Origin: Candidatus Fermentibacteraceae bacterium
GTDB lineage: Bacteria > Fermentibacterota > Fermentibacteria > Fermentibacterales > JCC-6
Assembly: GCA_021162285.1 (NCBI GenBank)
Contig: JAGGYZ010000202.1
Location: 1 to 11,263, forward strand
Reading direction: 5' to 3'
Length of the DNA stretch: 11,263 nucleotides
Both the position numbers and the translations under genes were made by a program. The notes below the pieces were generated by a model. It was not told the DNA's origin and searched no databases. It saw nothing but the letters and a program-made list of their open reading frames with translations. Below are positions 1 through 6,233 of the stretch, piece after piece (position 1 is the first letter of the stretch; each line of letters opens with the position of its first letter).

Positions 1-1
1 G

Positions 2-172
2 CTGGCACTTGAAATTGCTCCGGAATCACCAACTGCATGGAAAAATATAGCTGCAGTTCTTTGGAATTACGGGTACAGCGAAGATGCTCTCGAAGCTGCT
101 GAAAAGGCTGTGTCACTGAACCCCGCACTGAGAAATGAACTCAACCCGATTCTCTCTTCAGGAGTGCGGTAG
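2..172 (+). CDS. TPR-repeat protein, C-terminal fragment (5' end outside window)
   Basis: An open frame enters from the left edge and ends at TAG 170-172, giving the last 56 residues of a longer protein. The visible stretch has the tetratricopeptide pattern: a helix pair with TAWKNIAAVL, then YGYSEDALEAAEKAV, closing with SLNP, which is the typical end of a TPR unit. TPR arrays are protein-protein interaction scaffolds, so the partner and role cannot be told from this tail. The gene ends 2 bp before the stop of the convergent trmO-like gene. I see no obvious intrinsic terminator between them, so the two transcripts probably overlap. Confidence 0.7.
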   Translation: MALEIAPESPTAWKNIAAVLWNYGYSEDALEAAEKAVSLNPALRNELNPILSSGVR

Positions 173-174
173 TT

Positions 175-612
175 TCAGAACCGGGAAGCAGGTATTTCGC
201 CTGACTTCTTTCGATCTGATTCAATGTAGGGTTTAACATCCAGCAGAGGAGTGCCGTCCAGAGCACTGAGTCCTGAAGTGTAAACCCTGTTCCCATCTAT
301 TCTCAGTACCCTTGCAACATCCAGACCGATGGTGTTGGGCCGGTTGGGAGATCTTGATGCAAACAGCCCTGTTGTTCCGCCGTTCATACCGGGGGGATGA
401 GCCAGGTTGGAGCCGTTGTAGCCCCTGGCTCTGTCAATATGAAACAGAACTATTACATATTTGAACTCTTCAAGGCCGTTCAGGCCTGCAGCATATTTTT
501 CTTTCAGTTCAAGTATGAACTCACCGCTGTTGTCGTCTTCCCGGGCCTGAAAGGGTGCCATCGTGGTGTAGGGAGAATGAATTACGCCGATTGAGCTGTA
601 GGTGATTTCCAT
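175..612 (-). CDS. trmO: TrmO/TsaA-family tRNA (t6A37) N6-methyltransferase
   Basis: This 145-aa protein belongs to the TrmO (TsaA, UPF0066) family of SAM-dependent enzymes with a beta-barrel fold, which methylate N6 of threonylcarbamoyl-adenosine 37 in certain tRNAs. Visible motifs are IGVIHSPY (residues 8-15), the LEEFKYVIVLFHID strand region (47-60), SPNRPNTIGL (88-97, the most conserved family segment) and DGTPLLDVKPY (119-129). It is the short form; the E. coli enzyme carries an extra C-terminal domain. The frame is open further upstream, but I choose ATG at 612: it lies 2 bp after the permease stop, has AAGGA about 9 bases upstream, and family homology starts there. It is the last gene of an operon with an ABC exporter, probably translationally coupled. 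The family call is strong; the exact tRNA substrate is inferred from the family. Confidence 0.9.
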   Translation of the reverse strand: MEITYSSIGVIHSPYTTMAPFQAREDDNSGEFILELKEKYAAGLNGLEEFKYVIVLFHIDRARGYNGSNLAHPPGMNGGTTGLFASRSPNRPNTIGLDVARVLRIDGNRVYTSGLSALDGTPLLDVKPYIESDRKKSGEIPASRF

Positions 613-614
613 GG

Positions 615-1445
615 TTAAAGATCCTTGTGGAGGAATATTCTGTAGCCGAGGAAAAACAGAACCGCAGCCCACACGGCAGGATAGATAACCTCCCACAGTG
701 GAAGGTCTCCGCCGAATCCCAGGAACGCCAGAGCCTCTTCAAGAATGGTGGCTTTTGGAAGAAGCCCCATCTGCAGGGATCTGTAGCCTCTCTCAAATGG
801 AAGCACAAAGGTAACAACCCTGGCAACTGTGTAGATGCCGGCCTCATGAAGCTCTTCCACACCCTTGCCAAGTTCGAACAGATTTCCCATGCCAACAGCA
901 AAACCCTCAAGAATGAAGGTTATAAGCATTGCAGGTATCTTTCCAAGAATCATTGAAAACAGAATAACAAAAGCCCATGTTGCAGAGAGCCACACAGGCA
1001 TGCTCACTATCGCCAGCGGTATGCTGGAGGGGGTGAACGGAGCGTAGAAGGATGTTATAACAGCGGTGAGACCAAACAGAATGTATCCGATAATCACAGA
1101 TACCACAAGAGGTGCCAGTGCCGTTGATGCGTAAACTTTGAATCTGGACTGGGGAAGAGCTGCCCATATAGACATTCTTCCTGCATCCAGTTCGTCTGGA
1201 AGAATACTTGCCCCCAGTATTATTGTGAGCCCCCACACCATTACGGAGAGCATAGATCCCGCTATAGACAGTGCCGCATAGGCCATGTCAGCGTCTGTAG
1301 CTGGAAGTCCACCATCACTTTTCATGGACTGTGGATCTGCTGAAGCAATTCCGTGCCAGAATAGAAGCAGAAACAGGAATGAAAGTATTCCAACGATCAA
1401 AAGCAGTTTTCTGCGAGCCATGTGCTCCAGTGCATTAAGAAACAT
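615..1445 (-). CDS. ABC-2 type transporter permease
   Basis: This 276-aa integral membrane protein has about six hydrophobic segments. The first is near residues 12-32 (LLLIVGILSFLFLLLFWHG), others include SMLSVMVWGLTIILGASIL and PLVVSVIIGYILFGLTAVI, and the last (AVWAAVLFFLGYRIF) is followed by HKDL, a common C-terminal ending in ABC-2 permeases. It most likely forms the membrane channel for the ATPase encoded just upstream. The open frame extends to 1520, but ATG 1445 is preferred: GGAGGGAG sits about 7 bases upstream, and this gives an 11-bp overlap with the ATPase end, the usual coupled arrangement. The substrate cannot be read from sequence; ABC-2 systems export drugs, peptides, lipids or glycans, or drive Na+ efflux. 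Confidence 0.85.
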   Translation of the reverse strand: MFLNALEHMARRKLLLIVGILSFLFLLLFWHGIASADPQSMKSDGGLPATDADMAYAALSIAGSMLSVMVWGLTIILGASILPDELDAGRMSIWAALPQSRFKVYASTALAPLVVSVIIGYILFGLTAVITSFYAPFTPSSIPLAIVSMPVWLSATWAFVILFSMILGKIPAMLITFILEGFAVGMGNLFELGKGVEELHEAGIYTVARVVTFVLPFERGYRSLQMGLLPKATILEEALAFLGFGGDLPLWEVIYPAVWAAVLFFLGYRIFLHKDL

Positions 1446-2337
1446 CTGTCTCTCCCTCCATGATTCGCATGAAAATATCTTCAAGAGATTCCCTGTGGAG
1501 CTGTATACCAGTAAACTCAACTCCGCTCCCGGCTACTTTTTCAACAAGCTTCGGAAATTCATTTTCTTCAGGAAGGGGATAGATAAGAGATTTTTCCTTC
1601 ACTGCTCCAGCTCCGCCAAGAAATTCTTTCAAGTCTTCCGGTTCAGGAGTTTCTATAATTACATTTCCCTTGAACCTGGAGAGATCATCCAGACGGTTGT
1701 GGGCTACAAGTGTGCCGTTGTGTATGAATGCAGCCCAGTCGCACACCTGTTCCACTTCTCCCAGAAGATGGCTGTTGAGTATCACGGTGGAGCCCTGATC
1801 CACAAGTTCTGCAACTGTGCTTCTCACCAGCATTCTTCCTGCAGGGTCGAGCCCTGAAGACGGTTCGTCAAGGAAGACTGTACCGGGGTTACCGCTGGTC
1901 ATCAGGGCAACTGCTATACGCTGTCTCTGGCCCTTGGACATTTTACCCAGTTTTCTGTTAAGGAGGTCTCCGCAGGAAAGGCTCTCCGCCCTGTGTATGA
2001 AGTCCATTTCCCTGCCCTCATGACGAACTCTTTCGAACTGACGGTACATCTGAATAGGGGTTGCCCACTTCGGAAAGGATATCCTCTCCGGGAGGTATCT
2101 CACTCCAGCCCTTGAACTGGGATCTGATGGGGGAAGACCGTAGAGACTTATAGTTCCGGCATCGGGAACTGCCAGCCCCAGAATCGTCCGCATCAGTGTT
2201 GTTTTCCCGGCCCCATTGGCACCCAGGATTGCAAGAGACTGCCCTTTCAGAACATCGATACTGAATCCCTCTGCCAGAGCAACGGTTCTTCCAAAACGCT
2301 TGGAAATACCGTTTACGCTTATTGCTGTGTCCGTCAT
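1435..2337 (-). CDS. ABC transporter ATP-binding protein (ABC-2/NatA type)
   Basis: This 300-aa cytoplasmic ATPase has a full set of ABC motifs: Walker A GANGAGKTT (39-47), YLPE in place of the Q-loop glutamine region (81-84, common in ABC-2 exporters), signature MSKGQRQR (133-140, an LSGGQ variant), Walker B TVFLDEP (153-159) with the catalytic glutamate, D-loop SGLDP, and H-loop His190. A C-terminal extension of about 75 residues (from roughly 225) follows the core domain, as in NatA/CcmA-type exporters. ATG 2337 has AGGAGG 11 bases upstream, inside the intergenic palindrome. It is the first gene of a three-gene operon with the permease and TrmO-like methyltransferase. A minus-strand promoter TTGCAT-N17-AAATAT (2400 down to 2372) is possible and lies inside the divergent gene's start region. 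Confidence 0.93.
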   Translation of the reverse strand: MTDTAISVNGISKRFGRTVALAEGFSIDVLKGQSLAILGANGAGKTTLMRTILGLAVPDAGTISLYGLPPSDPSSRAGVRYLPERISFPKWATPIQMYRQFERVRHEGREMDFIHRAESLSCGDLLNRKLGKMSKGQRQRIAVALMTSGNPGTVFLDEPSSGLDPAGRMLVRSTVAELVDQGSTVILNSHLLGEVEQVCDWAAFIHNGTLVAHNRLDDLSRFKGNVIIETPEPEDLKEFLGGAGAVKEKSLIYPLPEENEFPKLVEKVAGSGVEFTGIQLHRESLEDIFMRIMEGETDVS

Positions 2338-2348
2338 AGTCTATATTA

Positions 2349-2370
2349 CCTCCTGATTTCAATCAGGAGG
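2349..2370. promoter_or_regulatory. Palindrome carrying the Shine-Dalgarno of both divergent genes
   Basis: The arms CCTCCTGATT (2349-2358) and AATCAGGAGG (2361-2370) are perfect inverted repeats separated by two bases. Read on the + strand, AGGAGG (2365-2370) is 5 bases before the TTG at 2376. Read on the minus strand, the mirrored AGGAGG is 11 bases before the ATG at 2337. The whole divergent gap is only 38 bp, so both promoters must reach into the opposite gene. A + strand -10-like TATATT lies at 2342-2347. In a transcript starting upstream of the palindrome each ribosome site would be paired in a 10-bp hairpin. Pairing is seen; a regulatory role is inferred. Confidence 0.6.
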
Positions 2371-2375
2371 AATAT

Positions 2376-3359
2376 TTGACTAAACGCATGCAAAATGCAA
2401 GGATGATTGCCTTTCTCATTACAGGCATTGCACTTACATATTTTCTTTTAATGCAGTCCGGTTCTCTGAATCAGTCTGTTTCAAGGATACTTGCCGCTGT
2501 TGGTGAAGCAGATGTTGTGTGGCTGGCTGTTTCTCTTGGTCTGTTCGCCACAACACAGGTTGTCAGGGCACTGCGCTGGCAGGTTCTCTCCTGGGACCAT
2601 GAAATCAGGCTGAAACAATCTCTCCCGCTCACAGCAGTTCATGTTGGTCTGGGACATATTCTTCCTGTTCGCCTGTCTGATGTGGCTCTGGTGGGACTGT
2701 TTAAGAGGTATGCATCAATACCTCTGGGAAGTGGGGCAGCCACGGTGATTCTAGCGAAACTGATGGATGTAATAGCCATGGGCTTTGTTGTTTCGTGCAG
2801 TTTCATTGCAGGGCTTTCCGGTCCAGTGGTCTATGTCGCTGCATCAGCTTCACTGGCGGGAGTGGTTTCACTGTTCTTCCTGCCTGTCATTCTTTCCGTG
2901 TTTACGAAACCCGTTAAAAGAATATTTGGAAACGGCAGGGTCTTCCATGTGTGGAGGGAAATGGCACAAGCCACCGAAATAACTTCAGGAAGGAAAACGC
3001 AGGTATTTGCTGCGTTGACCCTGAGTATTGCCGGGTGGGCTGTGAAGCTGTTCATGTTCTATGCTCTGCTCCGCTCTGTTGGAGTAAACGGTGTTCCCAT
3101 GTGGCAGATCTTTACAGCCAGTGCAATCACCGACCTTACAATGGCTCTGCCCGTTCACGGTCTTCTCAGCCTTGGAACAGTTGAAACCGGGTGGGTGGCG
3201 GGTTTCGCACTTGCTGGTGTTTCAGGTGAACTCCCTGGAGGGCTGTCTGTTGTTGAAGCCGGGTTCAGTGTTCATCTGCTATGGCTTTCCATGGCTGTTT
3301 TGCTAATGTTATGCGGAGCTGCCGTTCTGGCGCTTTCAGAAAGAAAGGTTAGTATTTGA
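2376..3359 (+). CDS. Flippase-like integral membrane protein (LPG synthase TM / AglD family, UPF0104)
   Basis: This 327-aa polytopic membrane protein has about eight hydrophobic segments (for example residues 11-26, 47-60, 124-142 and the segment at the C-terminus). The pattern VVRALRWQVL (62-71), then LGHILPVRLSDVALVGLFKR (92-111), is typical of the LPG_synthase_TM/AglD-like family, related to the membrane part of MprF, which moves lipid-linked substrates or assists glycosyl transfer. The start is TTG 2376, because AGGAGG is 5 bases upstream; the next ATG, at 2388, would have spacing of 17. It overlaps the next gene by 4 bp (TTGA), so the FAD enzyme downstream is likely cotranscribed and coupled. 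The true substrate is not visible. Confidence 0.82.
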   Translation: MTKRMQNARMIAFLITGIALTYFLLMQSGSLNQSVSRILAAVGEADVVWLAVSLGLFATTQVVRALRWQVLSWDHEIRLKQSLPLTAVHVGLGHILPVRLSDVALVGLFKRYASIPLGSGAATVILAKLMDVIAMGFVVSCSFIAGLSGPVVYVAASASLAGVVSLFFLPVILSVFTKPVKRIFGNGRVFHVWREMAQATEITSGRKTQVFAALTLSIAGWAVKLFMFYALLRSVGVNGVPMWQIFTASAITDLTMALPVHGLLSLGTVETGWVAGFALAGVSGELPGGLSVVEAGFSVHLLWLSMAVLLMLCGAAVLALSERKVSI

Positions 3360-4672
3360 AAACTGTCATCGTTGGAGCCGGTGTTTCAGGGCTCACCCTT
3401 GCCGAACGCATTCTCGCATCAGGCACAGAAGCAAATGCCGATATAACAGTGATCGAGACAGCTGATGCCCCGGGAGGACTGGCAAGAACATTTTCAGTAG
3501 ATGGTTATGACTTCGATATAGGGCCACACCGCTTCCACACGGCAAACGAAGAGGTAGATTCTTATCTGAGAGAGATTCTGGCAGACAACTATGTAAAAAT
3601 AAGTCGCAAGAGCAGCGTTCACATGGCTGGCAGATACAGAAACTGGCCTCTCACACTGGCCTCTGTTCTCGGGCTTCCGCTGCTTGTTCTGTGGAGAAGT
3701 TTTATCGATCTTTTCAACAAGCCGAAGATACCTGAGATACTCAGTTTTGCAGATTTTATACGATCGAGGTACGGTAACAATCTCTACGATTTCTTCTTTT
3801 CCGGTTACACAAAGAAGTTTACCGGAACAGATGCAGAGAATCTTCATGTTGACTGGGCTCAGGCAGGCGTGAACAGGGCGGTTATAGACAAGAGGGTAAA
3901 GGCTGACTCTCTGCTCTCCCTTCTTAAAGGTATGCTGCTGCCGAAACCGGTTGAGACTAAATTCTACTATCCTTCCACAGGCGGGATACAAACTTTCTGC
4001 AACTTGCAGCGCCAGCAGATAGAAGAGGCAGGCGGTGTATTCAGGTTCAATACAAATGCCACAGGTATTGTTGAGGAAAACGGAGCCGTAACCGGCGTTG
4101 AGCTTGATAGCGGAGAAATCATTCCTGCAGAAAGGGTGTACTGGACAGCTCCTGTTACGATTCTTTACCCGGAAAGCGGTTTGACTTTTATAAATACGCT
4201 GCTGGCAAATATCTCACTGAAGTCGGAGATTTCAGTAAACAACTACCAGTGGTGTTACTTCGGCCAGGATAATCTTATTTTCAGCAGACTGACTATCCCG
4301 CGAAATTTCAGGGCAGACTGTGTGCCTCACGGCAGAGACAGCGTTGTTGCCGAGATCACCTGCAGCTCCGATTCTGAGATCTGGAAAAATCCCGAGAGTG
4401 TAAAAGACAGGCTTGTTCATGATCTTAAAAGTGTAGGGGCAGTCAGGGGAGACGATATTCAATTCATAGACTGGCAGAAAATTCCTGATACCTATCCCGT
4501 TTACTCTCTGGACTACAAACAGAGGCTTTCATCAATCAAGCCGCCGGACGGACTGTATCTTACCGGACGATGCGGCAGCTTCTGGTACAACAACATGGAT
4601 CACTCCATCGCCCAGGCTCTGTCCATAGCCAGGGGAGAAGACTACAGAAAAGATTTCTGGAACGAAAGATAA
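3356..4672 (+). CDS. FAD-dependent oxidoreductase, UDP-galactopyranose mutase/amine oxidase-like
   Basis: This 438-aa protein opens with a Rossmann dinucleotide-binding motif: VIVGAGVSG (4-12), with acidic E34 at the end of the second strand, then GGLARTF and DGYDFDIGPHRFHT (49-62), where the His-containing turn is typical of this branch. A second cofactor-contacting region near the end reads YLTGRCGSFWYNNMDHSIA (401-419), close in form to UDP-galactopyranose mutase and protoporphyrinogen-oxidase-like proteins found in polysaccharide loci. The middle part contains YYPSTGGIQTF. The start is TTG 3356 within the TTGA overlap, with AAAGG about 7 bases upstream. FAD binding is well supported. The reaction (sugar ring mutase, desaturase or oxidase) is not: true mutases carry specific sugar-binding residues I cannot verify by eye. 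Coupling to a flippase-like protein suggests an envelope lipid or glycan substrate. Confidence 0.8.
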   Translation: MKTVIVGAGVSGLTLAERILASGTEANADITVIETADAPGGLARTFSVDGYDFDIGPHRFHTANEEVDSYLREILADNYVKISRKSSVHMAGRYRNWPLTLASVLGLPLLVLWRSFIDLFNKPKIPEILSFADFIRSRYGNNLYDFFFSGYTKKFTGTDAENLHVDWAQAGVNRAVIDKRVKADSLLSLLKGMLLPKPVETKFYYPSTGGIQTFCNLQRQQIEEAGGVFRFNTNATGIVEENGAVTGVELDSGEIIPAERVYWTAPVTILYPESGLTFINTLLANISLKSEISVNNYQWCYFGQDNLIFSRLTIPRNFRADCVPHGRDSVVAEITCSSDSEIWKNPESVKDRLVHDLKSVGAVRGDDIQFIDWQKIPDTYPVYSLDYKQRLSSIKPPDGLYLTGRCGSFWYNNMDHSIAQALSIARGEDYRKDFWNER

Positions 4673-4693
4673 TCCTGCAACATCCCGGAACAA

Positions 4694-4721
4694 TTGACGA
4701 ACACTGTATCGTATTTATATT
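4694..4721 (+). promoter_or_regulatory. Sigma70-like promoter for the ArsR-rhodanese/DUF302 operon
   Basis: TTGACG (4694-4699), a 16-bp spacer and TATATT (4716-4721) match the -35/-10 consensus well. It begins 22 bp after the stop of the FAD enzyme. Expected transcription start is about 4728, 17 bases before the small ORF. Promoter function is inferred from consensus only. Confidence 0.6.
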
Positions 4722-4744
4722 CCAACATACTTAGGAATGTTACT

Positions 4745-4876
4745 ATGAGTGTGTCTGACAATAAGCGCTGTGTAGTTACGCCACAGGATCGAGTCAGAAT
4801 ACGTGCGGATTTGAAGATAATAGCAGCGCTATTTGATGATAATACGCGAGTATTGTGGCCGATTATGTGGTTGTAA
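4745..4876 (+). CDS. Small ORF, 43 aa, possible truncated ArsR N-terminus or leader peptide
   Basis: ATG 4745 has AGGA at 4733-4736, 8 bases upstream, and lies just after the predicted promoter; the frame stops at TAA 4874-4876. It is hydrophilic, with a tryptophan-containing hydrophobic end (LWPIMWL). The stretch CVV..QDRVRIRADL followed by AALFDDNTRVL (residues 9-37) resembles the N-terminal arm and first helices of ArsR/SmtB regulators (compare the family pattern ALF..L.D.TR..IL), but it breaks off where the winged helix should continue. It may be a remnant of a second regulator, a translated leader, or a fortuitous frame. The ribosome site is good, but the two DNA dyads at 4819-4854 lie inside it. 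Confidence 0.35.
   Translation: MSVSDNKRCVVTPQDRVRIRADLKIIAALFDDNTRVLWPIMWL
4819..4854. promoter_or_regulatory. Two adjacent dyads, candidate ArsR operator
   Basis: Dyad one is AATAGC-AGC-GCTATT (4819-4833). Dyad two is AATAC-GCGA-GTATT (4841-4854). Their centres are about 21.5 bp apart, roughly two helical turns, and both have AATA/TATT outer halves as in many ArsR/SmtB operators. They sit 73 bp upstream of the chosen start of the ArsR-rhodanese gene. Dyad geometry is seen directly; operator function is inferred. As RNA, the second would form a stem with a GNRA-type loop. Confidence 0.35.
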
Positions 4877-4926
4877 ATGCCAGTGTACTATTCTCGGGCA
4901 CGCTCCTATGTACTGAAGGGGCTGCA

Positions 4927-5562
4927 GTGGAACGAGTACGCATCTACGAGTGCCTTGCGAGAATAGGAAAGCTTGTAGAATCACCGGAGAGGATTCGCAT
5001 TGTTGACGCTCTGTGTCAGGCTGAAAGGTCTGTAGAAGCGCTTTCCGAGGCAACAGGTCTTCCTGTAAGAACCGTATCCCATCACCTTCAGAAGCTGAAG
5101 AGGGACAGTTTCGTAGTCTCCAGAAAAGATGGAAGATTTGTTATCTACTCCGTTGCCGGAAAAGAAATTGTCAACTTTCTTGAACAGATGAAGCAGCTGT
5201 CGGAGAGCATTTTTCCGGAAATGGCTGTTTCGCTGAGCCGGTTGCGCAAAAACAGACATTTTCCAGAGGGAGAATCAACACCGGCTAATGCTCTTCTAAT
5301 AGATGTACGACCGGAGGAGGAGTACCTGGAAGCACACATACCAGGTGCCGTATCGGTACCCTTTGAAAACTTCCGGGAAAACATGAAAGCCATTCCTGAA
5401 GGAACACCTGTTATAGCGTACTGCCGTGACAGATTCTGCGATATTGCAGACAGGGCTGTGACAATGCTCAGAGATAGAGGATACAGTGCGTGGAGATTAG
5501 AAGACAGTGTTTCGGCCAGAGTGGCCGATGCAGAACCAGTTGTAAGGGGAGAGGAAAACTAG
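4927..5562 (+). CDS. ArsR-family HTH regulator fused to a rhodanese domain
   Basis: This 211-aa two-domain protein has an N-terminal winged helix (about 5-85) with SPERIRIVDALC and recognition-helix region LPVRTVSHHLQKLKRD (45-60). A rhodanese domain follows (about 121-205) with LLIDVRPEEEYLEAHIPGAV and the active loop YCRDRFC, placing the catalytic Cys at 166 and a second Cys at 171. ArsR-rhodanese fusions are known, and the two-Cys loop fits sulfane-sulfur or persulfide sensing. The classic metal-site ELCVC cysteines in the recognition helix are absent. The frame is open back to 4855, but I chose GTG 4927: AAGGGG lies 6 bases upstream and homology starts with the ERVRIYECLARIGKLVESPERIRI helix. 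It ends 1 bp before the DUF302 start, so the two are an operon, probably autoregulated. Confidence 0.88.
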   Translation: MERVRIYECLARIGKLVESPERIRIVDALCQAERSVEALSEATGLPVRTVSHHLQKLKRDSFVVSRKDGRFVIYSVAGKEIVNFLEQMKQLSESIFPEMAVSLSRLRKNRHFPEGESTPANALLIDVRPEEEYLEAHIPGAVSVPFENFRENMKAIPEGTPVIAYCRDRFCDIADRAVTMLRDRGYSAWRLEDSVSARVADAEPVVRGEEN

Positions 5563-5563
5563 A

Positions 5564-6040
5564 ATGAAGAAAAACATCATTTTTGGTGTATGCGGTCTTG
5601 TACTGGGAATAATTCTTACAGGATTATTCGGCTTTCTCAGTGCGCCTTCTGCTATGATCAATGAGTCCGAGAGCAGTATGTCTTTCGATGAAACTGTTGA
5701 GCAGATAATAGCAAACGCTGAGGAGCTTGACTGGAAAGTACCTGCTACCCATGAGATCCATAATTCAGTTGCCCGCGGGGGTTACGATGTGGACAAAGTA
5801 ACGGTTATTGAACTCTGCAATGTAGATCTTGCAGGTGAGATTCTTACAGGCGATGACAACAGAATAGTATCTTCCATGATGCCCTGCAGAGTGGCAGTTT
5901 ACGAAACATCCGACGGGAGAGTAATCATTTCAAGGATGAACACCGGTCTTATGAGCAGTGTATTTGGTGGAAAAGTAAGAGAGATCATGGCTCTTGCTAC
6001 AGACCAGACAGAAATTATCATCGGTTCTCTGATAGACTGA
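5564..6040 (+). CDS. Membrane-anchored DUF302 protein
   Basis: This 158-aa protein has an N-terminal hydrophobic segment (about 5-26, GVCGLVLGIILTGLFGF) acting as a membrane anchor or signal. A DUF302 domain (about 50-150) follows, recognised by VPATHEIHNSVARGGYDV, then the conserved VIELCNVDLAGEIL and MMPCRVAVYETSDGRVIIS. The family has no firmly established biochemistry; members often sit near sulfur-metabolism or redox genes, which agrees with the rhodanese regulator upstream. ATG 5564 begins one base after the regulator's TAG, with GGGGAGAGG just upstream. Two cysteines (in ELCN and MPCR) are family-typical and could be redox-active or ligand-binding; this is inference. A terminator follows 20 bp after the stop. 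Confidence 0.88.
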   Translation: MKKNIIFGVCGLVLGIILTGLFGFLSAPSAMINESESSMSFDETVEQIIANAEELDWKVPATHEIHNSVARGGYDVDKVTVIELCNVDLAGEILTGDDNRIVSSMMPCRVAVYETSDGRVIISRMNTGLMSSVFGGKVREIMALATDQTEIIIGSLID

Positions 6041-6060
6041 AACTGATTCAGCTTAACACA

Positions 6061-6089
6061 GGGTCTCCTTTCAGTGGGGGCCCTTTTTT
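6061..6089 (+). terminator. Intrinsic terminator after the DUF302 gene
   Basis: GGGTCTCC (6061-6068) pairs with GGGGGCCC (6076-6083) through 8 pairs including two G-U, with a 7-base loop, followed by six T (6084-6089). This ends the ArsR-rhodanese/DUF302 transcript just before the cobalamin riboswitch. Confidence 0.8.
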
Positions 6090-6095
6090 CGTATA

Positions 6096-6208
6096 GTACC
6101 GAAGTCGCGGGCGCAGGAAGTGCGGTGAGATTCCGCCACGGTAGCGCCACTGTAACCGGAAGTTTTCCGGAAGTCAGACACTGTGCCGCGCATCATGCCG
6201 CCTGGTAC
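6096..6208 (+). promoter_or_regulatory. Cobalamin riboswitch aptamer
   Basis: The RNA matches the cobalamin riboswitch core in order: AGGAAGTGCGGTGAGATTCC (6115-6134, like GGGAA..GGTG..A.TCC), CACGG, then the B12 box GCGCCACTGTAA (6144-6155), a CCGGAA/TTCCGG hairpin (6156-6171), and AAGTCAGACAC at the 3' side. Closing stems can be traced: GTACC (6096-6100) with GGTAC (6204-6208), and CGCGG plus CGCAG (6106-6116, one bulged G) with CTGTG plus CCGCG (6181-6190). It precedes a BtuB-type receptor, the classic target. Such elements bind cobalamin and normally turn expression off. A -10-like TATAGT at 6092-6097 right after the terminator could be the promoter, but no good -35 is visible. Confidence 0.9.
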
Positions 6209-6233
6209 CGCTTATGTACGAAGTGGCAAAGTG

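Noticed and set aside
1285..1857. 190-codon open frame on the + strand opposite the ABC transporter genes
   Set aside because: It is antisense to the ATPase and permease, which have full family motifs, and its translation is low-complexity with no recognisable domain.
3494..3991. 165-codon minus-strand open frame inside the FAD enzyme gene
   Set aside because: It is a shadow of a gene with clear FAD-binding motifs.
4855..4926. N-terminal extension of the ArsR-rhodanese protein from GTG 4855
   Set aside because: No Shine-Dalgarno precedes it, the 24 added residues do not fit the family, and GTG 4927 has AAGGGG at good spacing.
6183..6233. Upstream GTG extension of the receptor
   Set aside because: These codons lie in the riboswitch aptamer, have no ribosome site and add no signal-peptide features.
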